Assembly (NCBI GenBank): GCA_024693925.1
Contig: JAILKH010000015.1
Coordinates: forward strand, 1-64,000
DNA: 64,000 nt
Direction of reading: 5' to 3'
Source of the DNA: Lachnospiraceae bacterium
GTDB lineage: Bacteria; Bacillota; Clostridia; Lachnospirales; Lachnospiraceae
The notes under the pieces are model-generated. The model was not told where the DNA came from and made no database searches. It was given only the letters and a program-made list of their open reading frames with translations. Shown here piece after piece: positions 17,158 through 24,201 of this stretch. Within the stretch, counting starts at the first letter, position 1. Every line of letters starts with the position of its first letter. The position numbers were made by a program, and so were the translations under genes.

Positions 17158-17171
17158 TTAGTTTATGCTAA
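17158..17171 (-). promoter_or_regulatory. TTAGY-N4-GCTAA operator 2 (flavodoxin)
   Basis: Repeat TTAGT-TTAT-GCTAA with flanking G and C that extend it to GTTAGT-N4-GCTAAC. It overlaps the -10 box (17160-17165). Confidence 0.7.
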
Positions 17172-17188
17172 CATGCCAAAAAAGTCAA
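17160..17188 (-). promoter_or_regulatory. Promoter of flavodoxin-DUF3793 operon
   Basis: Minus strand -35 TTGACT (17183-17188), 17-base spacer, -10 TAAACT (17160-17165). Confidence 0.75.
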
Positions 17189-17283
17189 CTCTTTATTTGT
17201 TTTATATTTTTTTGCGGGAACTAAATTAATATGATATGATTCTCTTAAAAAATAATATGTTTATCCATAATACAGGGAGCAAA

Positions 17284-17778
17284 ATGAAGAATACTACTTT
17301 ATGCTATATAGAAAATAACGGCCGATATCTTATGCTTCACAGAACAAAAAAAGAAAAGGATCAAAGCAAAGGTAAATGGCTTGGGATCGGCGGAAAATTC
17401 GAGGACAAAGAAAGTCCCGAGGAATGTCTGTTGCGTGAAGTTTTTGAAGAAACCGGATTAATACTTCTATCTTACAGGTTACGGGGAATAATAACCTTTG
17501 TATCTGATATCTATGAAACGGAATATATGTTTTTGTATACTTCCGATAATTATGAAGGAGATTTAGTCCTTGAAGAAGATAACAGCCTTACGCCGATTAT
17601 AAACGGTCAAAAAAAACCTTGCAATGAAGGTACTCTTAAATGGATAAAAATCGACGAAATAATGAACCTTAATCTTTGGGAAGGGGATAAGGTATTTCTT
17701 GATCGCCTAAAAAAAGATGATGATTTTTTCACTCTGAAACTTTGTTACCGGGGGGACTCACTTATTTCAATAAAATAA
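17284..17778 (+). CDS. NUDIX hydrolase (MutT-like)
   Basis: A 164-residue NUDIX protein. The Nudix box runs GGKFEDKESPEECLLREVFEE with REVFEETG, giving the metal-binding Glu residues. The opening LCYIENNGRYLMLHRTKKEKDQSKGKW is that of 8-oxo-dGTP diphosphatase-like members, so removal of oxidised nucleotides is the likely role, though substrate cannot be fixed. An earlier start at 17236 is possible, but GGGAGC before ATG at 17284 and the family start favour the shorter form. It ends in a shared bidirectional terminator. Confidence 0.85.
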   Translation: MKNTTLCYIENNGRYLMLHRTKKEKDQSKGKWLGIGGKFEDKESPEECLLREVFEETGLILLSYRLRGIITFVSDIYETEYMFLYTSDNYEGDLVLEEDNSLTPIINGQKKPCNEGTLKWIKIDEIMNLNLWEGDKVFLDRLKKDDDFFTLKLCYRGDSLISIK

Positions 17779-17813
17779 ATCCGCTTTTAATATTCTTAAA
17801 AGCGGATTTATTT
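17773..17813. terminator. Bidirectional terminator
   Basis: An 18-bp perfect inverted repeat (AAATAAATCCGCTTTTAA, loop TATTC, and its complement) between the convergent NUDIX and hydrolase genes. A/T-rich outer stems give a T-run on both strands. Confidence 0.85.
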
Positions 17814-18838
17814 TACGATCTCAAAAATTTCAGCAAACGATCCTGAAAATCATGATAATACGGTTCTTCATAAAAAACCACATGGGATCCGCCATCTATC
17901 ATTTCAAGTCTCGATCCTTCCGGCAACAGTTCAATTGCCCCATCTATCAATTCGTAATCCAGATACGGATCTTTACTTCCGCATATAACAAGCGTCGGTG
18001 CGTCTATTTTCTTTAGATCGATCATTATTTCGGAATTATCCACACACAGATCTCTCCTTCCGCCATTGGGACTGCTTGCCCCGTCATAATGCCAGCAAGA
18101 GGATGCATACATTTCGATCAATACGGGGTCGGTTATGCTAAGATCAAAATTTCCGGACTCATCTGTCTGAAAATCTTCTACAGCTTTTATCCATTCATTA
18201 CCACAAAATTCATCACTTATTTCATGCGCCCCGATACCGCTCAATATAGGCGCATACAGAACAAGCTTATTAATATGTTCCGGGTGTTTTGCCGCACAAC
18301 GACCTGTTGTCACGGTTCCCCAACTCCATCCGAATAAATCAATCCTGTCCTGTCCCGTATAATGGGATATATACTCTAAAGCCAAAGCTATATCCTCCGC
18401 AGCATAATCATTATCCGGCATAAAACCGTCTTCCACTTCCCCCGATCTTCCGTAGCCGGATATATCAAGTCTCCATACCGCGTATCCTTCCCGGGCCAGT
18501 CTTCTCACAAGACTGTAATCCTTATAATCAATATCAAATATATGAGAAGAATATGTCAATCCGTGAATAAGCAGAATATTATTATCCGTTTCCTCACCGT
18601 CCTTAACCATACAATCAAGATAAAGACTTATACCGTTTCTCTCCAACGGATGTTCTTGGCAGATATATTCCGCGTCAGCATCATTCCCGGATACGGTCGT
18701 TAACGGATCGGTTTTTGAAGTATCTATAACTATACGGTTCTTAACACCATTAATATCCGTATTAACGGTACAACCGGTTTCCAGCAACAAAACAAGTGAC
18801 AAAAGCAAAACCTTTACATATCCCGCATAATTTTTCAA
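17813..18838 (-). CDS. Lipoprotein alpha/beta hydrolase
   Basis: A 341-residue surface lipoprotein. Signal peptide residues 5-22 end in the lipobox LETGC (Cys about 23). The mature part is an alpha/beta hydrolase: ILLIHGLTY oxyanion region, YGRSG, the nucleophile elbow FGWSWGTVT (Ser), an Asp candidate in CGSKDPYLD, and His in GGSHVVFYE. The substrate is unknown; esterase or lipase-type activity outside the membrane is likely. The start is TTG at 18838 with AGGAGG 10 bases upstream; no in-frame ATG fits. Confidence 0.82.
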   Translation of the reverse strand: MKNYAGYVKVLLLSLVLLLETGCTVNTDINGVKNRIVIDTSKTDPLTTVSGNDADAEYICQEHPLERNGISLYLDCMVKDGEETDNNILLIHGLTYSSHIFDIDYKDYSLVRRLAREGYAVWRLDISGYGRSGEVEDGFMPDNDYAAEDIALALEYISHYTGQDRIDLFGWSWGTVTTGRCAAKHPEHINKLVLYAPILSGIGAHEISDEFCGNEWIKAVEDFQTDESGNFDLSITDPVLIEMYASSCWHYDGASSPNGGRRDLCVDNSEIMIDLKKIDAPTLVICGSKDPYLDYELIDGAIELLPEGSRLEMIDGGSHVVFYEEPYYHDFQDRLLKFLRS

Positions 18839-18916
18839 AGCAATACATCCTCCTTACTGTCTTACCGATCTTATAATAGTCATATGTATATTATATAATC
18901 TTATCATACAGTTTTA

Positions 18917-19978
18917 TTATACATCAAGCTGAAGATCCCCCTCTTTTATCCATCCGATCTTTCTGAATATATTCCCAAACACCAAGGTTAATACGGCAGG
19001 CAGAATAAAACTTATTAATATAAGCCCGATCCAGTCTACGGCACCGATGGATACTTTCGTTCCGTTTGCAATATCGTTTAGCCAGCCCGTATATACGCCT
19101 ATCTGTCCAACAAGTCCGCAAGTACCCATACCCGAAGAAATAGCTTCGCCATTCATTTGCATCTTAAATATACAGGTTGATATCGGGCCTGTGATAGCTG
19201 AAGTAAGAATGGGAGCTATCCATATCTTAGGATTTTTTACTATGTTACCCATCTGAAGCATACTGGTACCTATCCCCTGAGAAATGAGTCCGCCCCATTT
19301 ATTTTCTTTAAAACTCATAACCGCAAATCCTACCATCTGTGCGCAGCATCCCGCAACTGCGGCTCCGCCTGCGAGACCGGTAAGTGAAAGTGCCGCGCAT
19401 ATTGCCGCACTGCTTATCGGAAGAGTAAGCGCAATCCCGACAATAACAGAAACAAGAATTCCCATCATAAACGGATGCAATTCCGTTGCCCACATAATAA
19501 GTTTACCAAAAGAACTTGCTGCGCTTCCTATAAACGGCGCAATTAATATTGCAAGAAGTACGCCTATACCTATAGTAACCAAAGGTGTGATCAGAATATC
19601 AATTTTGGTTTCTTTCGAAATCAGCTTCCCGCACTCGGTTGCTATTATAGCTATTACAAGAACAGCCAGAGGACCTCCGGCGCCACCTAAAGCATTAGAT
19701 GCACTTCCTACCGCAAGCATCGAAAACAAAACCAGATTCGGAGCCTTAAGTGCATAAGCTATCGCTACAGCCATTGCCGGACCGGCCACTCCTTTTGCAT
19801 ATCCGCCCATATCAATAAGTGTCTGTATTCCCAGCTGCTGTCCCAGTGTTGATACGATAGTCCCTATAAGAAGGGATGCAAAAAGACCGCTTGCCATGGA
19901 ACCCATTGCATCAATAAAATATCGTTTCCAGGAAATCTTAACATCCTTTTTTGCCATAAAAGCCTTAAATTTCTCCAT
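18917..19978 (-). CDS. PTS_EIIC_2-family membrane transporter
   Basis: A 353-residue protein with about 9-10 membrane segments, matching the PTS_EIIC_2 family, which resembles sugar IIC components but usually has no linked IIA or IIB. No IIA/IIB gene is nearby. It lies 93 bases downstream of the niacin-responsive repressor NiaR on the same strand. That makes uptake of niacin or a related pyridine a reasonable guess, stronger than sugar transport, but this is inference from context. ATG at 19978 is preferred over GTG at 19987, which is too close to AGGAG. Confidence 0.78.
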   Translation of the reverse strand: MEKFKAFMAKKDVKISWKRYFIDAMGSMASGLFASLLIGTIVSTLGQQLGIQTLIDMGGYAKGVAGPAMAVAIAYALKAPNLVLFSMLAVGSASNALGGAGGPLAVLVIAIIATECGKLISKETKIDILITPLVTIGIGVLLAILIAPFIGSAASSFGKLIMWATELHPFMMGILVSVIVGIALTLPISSAAICAALSLTGLAGGAAVAGCCAQMVGFAVMSFKENKWGGLISQGIGTSMLQMGNIVKNPKIWIAPILTSAITGPISTCIFKMQMNGEAISSGMGTCGLVGQIGVYTGWLNDIANGTKVSIGAVDWIGLILISFILPAVLTLVFGNIFRKIGWIKEGDLQLDV

Positions 19979-20071
19979 AATCTCCACTCTCCTTTTTTAA
20001 AGGGCAGATAATGATCTGACAAATCCCGATCCTGCCTTGTATTTATATTATTATTTCAAATAAATATCTAT

Positions 20072-20617
20072 CTATTCACTGTCATACAATGAACCCGGTT
20101 CATACTCGCGGAGTTTTGCAAGGAATCCATTATCCTTTAAAGCTTTTTCGACAAGTTCCATAGTTGCGGCGTCTTTTGTTACTATTGTATGATAATGATA
20201 TCCTCCGGTTATGTTTGAAAGCGGTTCCGATCTGCCTGATTTAAGTTGTTCGCAAAAATCCGCAACATCTTTTCTTGTGTGTATATTAAGCGGTGCATGA
20301 ACTTCATTATACAAATGGTGATATATAAAAACATCCTTCACCTCCGCCCCAAGATCCACAAGCATGTTCAATTCTTTTTCAATATCATCGGGGATGTGAT
20401 AAACTTTAAACACCTTCGTTACTTCGTTAGGATTATCCAGAAGATAACCTTTGGGGGTTGATAATATTTTGTAACCGGATCCTTTTAATCGTTCAATATC
20501 CTTTATTATTATCTGGCGGGAAACACCGGTTTCCTTTGCCAGAGAAGAACCCGGCACCGGTTGCTTTGAGCGTTTTAGAATGTCGATCAAAGCTTTATGT
20601 CTTTCTTTGATTTTCAT
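20072..20617 (-). CDS. niaR: Niacin-responsive repressor NiaR
   Basis: A 181-residue repressor. Residues 1-65 form an HTH_11 winged helix (LAKETGVSRQIIIKDIERLKG). The C-terminal 3H domain contains the His clusters YHHLYNEVHAPLNIHTRKDV and GGYHYHTI, which bind metal and niacin in this family. NiaR represses NAD synthesis and niacin uptake genes when niacin is plentiful. The downstream PTS_EIIC_2 gene is probably in the same unit. A TACAGCTGTA palindrome and a good promoter lie upstream, consistent with autoregulation. Confidence 0.9.
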   Translation of the reverse strand: MKIKERHKALIDILKRSKQPVPGSSLAKETGVSRQIIIKDIERLKGSGYKILSTPKGYLLDNPNEVTKVFKVYHIPDDIEKELNMLVDLGAEVKDVFIYHHLYNEVHAPLNIHTRKDVADFCEQLKSGRSEPLSNITGGYHYHTIVTKDAATMELVEKALKDNGFLAKLREYEPGSLYDSE

Positions 20618-20659
20618 ATACAGCTCCCGTATATTTATTTAATAAGTTTCATCAAGGGT

Positions 20660-20688
20660 AAAATAACATCTTTTTTACACTTTGTCAA
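20660..20688 (-). promoter_or_regulatory. Promoter of niaR operon
   Basis: Minus strand -35 TTGACA (20683-20688), 17-base spacer, -10 TATTTT (20660-20665). Confidence 0.75.
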
Positions 20689-20698
20689 TACAGCTGTA
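20689..20698. promoter_or_regulatory. Candidate NiaR operator
   Basis: A perfect 10-bp palindrome TACAGCTGTA directly before the niaR -35 box. Further GTGTAAA/TTTACAC copies flank it (about 20674-20680 and 20707-20713), so the whole stretch 20674-20713 may form the binding region. Assignment to NiaR is by position. Confidence 0.5.
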
Positions 20699-20778
20699 AA
20701 CTTTTTGTGTAAACTTTTTAAAACTTTAAGAAATGTTTTGGATTTCTGTCTGAAATGCCATATATGTTTAAAAAACAA

Positions 20779-20806
20779 AAACCCCGAAATAAAAATTTCA
20801 GGGTTT
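20779..20806 (-). terminator. Terminator after tRNA-Arg
   Basis: A 12-bp stem with one mismatch (AAACCCTGAAAT with ATTTCGGGGTTT), AT loop, then a T-rich run on the minus strand, 8 bases past the tRNA 3' end. Confidence 0.8.
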
Positions 20807-20813
20807 CAATAAC

Positions 20814-20887
20814 CGTGCGTGAGAGGATTCGAACCCCCGACCTTCTGGTCCGTAGCCAGACGCTCTATCCAGCTGAGCTACACGCAC
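20814..20887 (-). tRNA. tRNA-Arg(ACG)
   Basis: A 74-nt tRNA with acceptor stem GTGCGTG/CACGCAC, D-arm GCTCAGCTGGATAGAGC, anticodon stem TCTGG/CCAGA around loop CTACGGA (anticodon ACG), and T-arm GGGGGTTCGAATCCTCT. Discriminator is G, and CCA is not encoded. ACG with A34 edited to inosine reads CGT, CGC and CGA. Confidence 0.95.
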
Positions 20888-20908
20888 ACATTTAATTAAG
20901 CCTAAGAT

Positions 20909-20937
20909 AATATAGCATACCGTAAGAACAGAGTCAA
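20909..20937 (-). promoter_or_regulatory. Promoter of tRNA-Arg
   Basis: Minus strand -35 TTGACT (20932-20937), 17 bases, -10 TATATT (20909-20914), 22 bases before the tRNA 5' end. Confidence 0.8.
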
Positions 20938-21076
20938 GCAGTTTTCCGACTATTAAGACAGTTCTTTTACAAAACCAAAAAAATGTTAAACAACTGTAAG
21001 TCTTAAATGTATTACATATTTTTAATGGTATCAAAATATGGTATACTAAACCTACTACATTTAATACGGAGTCATT

Positions 21077-22546
21077 ATGGATAATCGGTCGAGCTTTAAT
21101 TACAATCCTTTCATATTACTTACGGCACTTGTTCTGTTCCTTGCTTTCTGTATGGATACAACTGCCGAAACCTTGAGAAAACCCCAGTACATATTCCTGT
21201 TAATATCAGTCATACTGGTCTTGTTTGTTTTCCGACAGCTGGTCTCGATAAGCGAACCCGCATCTATTCTCCTTGGCGGAGTAATGTTAAAGACTGCTTA
21301 TATTCTGTATACGGCAATATGGACAAGACAGCACGACGTGATAGATTTCGGTACCGGGGAAGGACATGCAGGTTATATCGAATATATTTTTAATAATCTT
21401 GCTCTTCCGGACATGGACCCCCGAACAAAATGGGCCTTCTTCCAACCCCCGTTGCATCATATAATCGCCGGTATCTGGATGCGGTTTTGTGCGCATTTTG
21501 GTCTGACGATAAGACAAATACAGGAAAATGTCCAATTACTGACGCTTTTTTACATATGTTCCGTAACTGTACTGACTTTTTTTATCCTGAAAGAATTGAA
21601 TATTAAATTATGGGGTATAAGAATCGCATTACTTATAGTCTGCTTCCATCCCACGCTTACATTAATGTCCGGCAGTATCAATAATGATGCCCTAAGTCTG
21701 GTCCTGTCCGTACTTTCCGTCTATCTTATAATTCTCTGGTACAAAAAACCGTCCTTTAAACTGATAATAATGCTTGCCTTATCCGTCGGTCTGTCTATGA
21801 TGGCAAAACTCTCGGGCGGCATGGTAGCGCCCGCGGTAGCTGCTATGTTTGTCCTCAAACTTATAAAAGACAAAAAAAATATAAAAAAATATATTTCGGA
21901 ATATATCATTTTCGGGATTATCGTATTCCCTCTGGGTATATGGTGGGAAGTAAGAAACATGATAAAATACAATATGCCGTTTAATTACATTCCCGAAGTT
22001 GGCGAACAGCTTAATTCCGGTTTCCTAAGCCGGATACTTGATATACGAACTTCAAACGTATATCCGTGTCTGATTGCAAACGGCGATAGTTATGACGAAT
22101 TTAATATCTGGCTCGGCCTGATCAAAACCTCCTTATTTGATGATGCCAATCTGGGACTGGAATCCGTACATATTAATTTTTTTGCAATAATACTCTTTGT
22201 TTTTGCCGTTATTCTGGCAATAAATGCATTAATAGTTACCGTATTGATCTTATTTGACAAATCCAATAAATATAACCTTGGTTTTGAACACAAACTTCTT
22301 TTTGGCGTTCTGTATATCACTCTTATTATTTCTTATTTATCTTTTGCTCTTGGATCAAATAATTACAGCGCCATGAACTTTCGTTACATCGCGCTGATCA
22401 TTATTGTTGAATCTGTCTTCCTCGGAATATTCGCAGATGCCTGCACCGACAAATATCATATCCGGTTCCGACTTTTTGCAGGATCTGTTTTTATTTTCTG
22501 TGCCGCTTCCGTATCCACCTATCTGCTTTTAGGTTTTGCCAGATAA
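21077..22546 (+). CDS. PMT-like membrane glycosyltransferase
   Basis: A 489-residue protein with about 11 membrane segments. It has the GT-C fold pattern of dolichyl-phosphate-mannose mannosyltransferases (GT39/ArnT-like). After the first helices comes a loop with acidic residues (HDVIDFGTGEGHAGYIEYI), then PDMDPRTKWAFFQPPLHHIIAG, like the second acidic loop and the QPPL motif of the superfamily. A long outer loop with YNMPFNYIPEVGEQL follows. It would move a sugar from a polyprenyl-phosphate donor to a lipid, wall polymer or protein outside the membrane. An extended -10 (TGGTATACT) lies at about 21039-21047. It stands alone on the + strand. Confidence 0.78.
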   Translation: MDNRSSFNYNPFILLTALVLFLAFCMDTTAETLRKPQYIFLLISVILVLFVFRQLVSISEPASILLGGVMLKTAYILYTAIWTRQHDVIDFGTGEGHAGYIEYIFNNLALPDMDPRTKWAFFQPPLHHIIAGIWMRFCAHFGLTIRQIQENVQLLTLFYICSVTVLTFFILKELNIKLWGIRIALLIVCFHPTLTLMSGSINNDALSLVLSVLSVYLIILWYKKPSFKLIIMLALSVGLSMMAKLSGGMVAPAVAAMFVLKLIKDKKNIKKYISEYIIFGIIVFPLGIWWEVRNMIKYNMPFNYIPEVGEQLNSGFLSRILDIRTSNVYPCLIANGDSYDEFNIWLGLIKTSLFDDANLGLESVHINFFAIILFVFAVILAINALIVTVLILFDKSNKYNLGFEHKLLFGVLYITLIISYLSFALGSNNYSAMNFRYIALIIIVESVFLGIFADACTDKYHIRFRLFAGSVFIFCAASVSTYLLLGFAR

Positions 22547-22559
22547 GGTAAACCCGATT

Positions 22560-23957
22560 TTACTCTTCTCCGGTAATATAATCACTGGCATCCATAGCAT
22601 TTTGAGTATCAGGAAAAGTATCTATTACCTGCTGATACAACTCATCTGCTTTTTTGGTATCTCCGTTCTGCCTGTAACAATGCGCCAGATTCATAAGCAC
22701 ATCCGAATTATCCTTATCCAATAACCAGGCCTTGGTATATTCCTCAATAGCTGTTTTATAGTCATTGGCTTTAACTGCCGATTTTGCATTCTCGATATAT
22801 TCATCCGAAGCAAGAGAAGCAGCATCATTTTTTAATGCATTATATAAGTTTTTATAAGAATCCTTAGCCGTTTCAAGATAATCTTCCGATATATTATCCA
22901 TTTCCTCCATAACAGTAAGTGAATCGGTAGGATCTTCAACATAAGCTGTTGCTGCCTCTAAAAGATAATCAAGCTCTGTTCTCCTACCGGATGCTCCTGT
23001 AAGATCGTCATATTTTCTTTGAAGTTCATCCATCTTATTAAGATTATCTGATAATGATTTTTCTATTTCCTGTTTTGAAGCCTGCTCCGATGCCAATTGC
23101 TCACTGACTTCCTTAAATTTTTCATCATTCAATTGCGTCTGCTCTGCCATTCTGGCAGGCATTACCAAAAACCAACAGATCGCAACACCGATAAGCAATC
23201 CCATAATTATATTGATAATACTGGAATACCCAATCTTTTCTTTTTCATATACCGGCTGAATAATAACTTCATTTCCGTTCTGATAACTTATGGTTTCCAA
23301 AGGCAACTGACTGACTTTTTTACCGGTCTTTTCTTCTTTCTCACGTATAAGCCGGTTTACTTCCTTCATATATCCAAGGGTGGTAGTATTACTTGTATCA
23401 ACCGATAAAGCTTTAAACAATGTTCTCTTGGCATTATCATAATCTCCCGTACAAATATACAAAAGACCCAGAAGCTGATAACCGCTTATTAGATTTTTAT
23501 TTATTGATAATACTTTTTTTAACTGAATTATTGCCAGATCCTTGCTATCCTGATAACAATACTGCAATGCCTGATTATACTTCTTAAGAGTTTGGTCAAT
23601 ATTATCAAGTTTTGTTGGATTGGAATGCAAAGCATCTATATATTCATCGGCAATATTCTTAACAGGCTCAAAGTTCTTGCTTATTATCCATTCACTAAGG
23701 GCCATTACAACTTCACCCATCTCAAAATATACAAGCCCTAAGAGATTTCTTGCCTCCATGTTCCGCTTATTATACTTAAGTGACTGCTTAAGACTTATAA
23801 CCGCACCGGACAGATCCCGGACATTAGCTTTAGCCAGACCATCATTATAGTAATAATTGGACATCGCCATTATTTTTTTATATAGACCGACATCCGCTCC
23901 ACATCCGGTACAAAAATCCTCTTGTGACAAGCGGTTGCCACATTGATAACACTTCAT
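22560..23957 (-). CDS. Zinc-ribbon TPR membrane protein
   Basis: A 465-residue protein. The N-terminal zinc ribbon is CYQCGNRLSQEDFCTGCG. Several TPR units fill residues 35-205, one membrane helix lies near 248-268 (IINIIMGLLIGVAICWFLV), then a coiled coil (about 270-320) and further TPRs to the end (LLDKDNSDVLMNLAHCYRQNGD). It likely works as a scaffold with the first TPR block inside and the second outside the cell. It follows the small 72-residue gene by 25 bases and so belongs to the valS unit. Confidence 0.8.
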   Translation of the reverse strand: MKCYQCGNRLSQEDFCTGCGADVGLYKKIMAMSNYYYNDGLAKANVRDLSGAVISLKQSLKYNKRNMEARNLLGLVYFEMGEVVMALSEWIISKNFEPVKNIADEYIDALHSNPTKLDNIDQTLKKYNQALQYCYQDSKDLAIIQLKKVLSINKNLISGYQLLGLLYICTGDYDNAKRTLFKALSVDTSNTTTLGYMKEVNRLIREKEEKTGKKVSQLPLETISYQNGNEVIIQPVYEKEKIGYSSIINIIMGLLIGVAICWFLVMPARMAEQTQLNDEKFKEVSEQLASEQASKQEIEKSLSDNLNKMDELQRKYDDLTGASGRRTELDYLLEAATAYVEDPTDSLTVMEEMDNISEDYLETAKDSYKNLYNALKNDAASLASDEYIENAKSAVKANDYKTAIEEYTKAWLLDKDNSDVLMNLAHCYRQNGDTKKADELYQQVIDTFPDTQNAMDASDYITGEE

Positions 23958-23982
23958 ATAAACCTCTTGCTTTTATTGAACT

Positions 23983-24201
23983 CTACGGTAGTTGCGAGGT
24001 ATACATCATCTGCTCCATCTGAGCCTGTGCCTGTGCCTGGCCCTGTGCCCGCGCCTGCACCTCTGCATCCGCCTTCTCCCTCATCATTGCTAAAAATATG
24101 TCCGTCATATCGGTCATATCATGATTATTTACAGCCTCTTCTACGCCTTCTATCTCCATACTTGGATGAAATTTTCTCAATTCATCTTCAAAATTAATCA
24201 T
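23983..24201 (-). CDS. Small protein coupled to valS
   Basis: A 72-residue protein of unknown function. Its ATG overlaps the valS stop in a 4-bp ATGA, which supports translation. The N-terminal half is acidic (NFEDELRKFHPSMEIEGVEEAV). The C-terminal half is helical and Gln/Ala-rich, with a short Ala-Gln repeat (ARAQGQAQAQAQMEQ) from a GCxCAx-type DNA repeat that could vary in length. No membrane segment. I do not recognise a family. Confidence 0.65.
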   Translation of the reverse strand: MINFEDELRKFHPSMEIEGVEEAVNNHDMTDMTDIFLAMMREKADAEVQARAQGQAQAQAQMEQMMYTSQLP

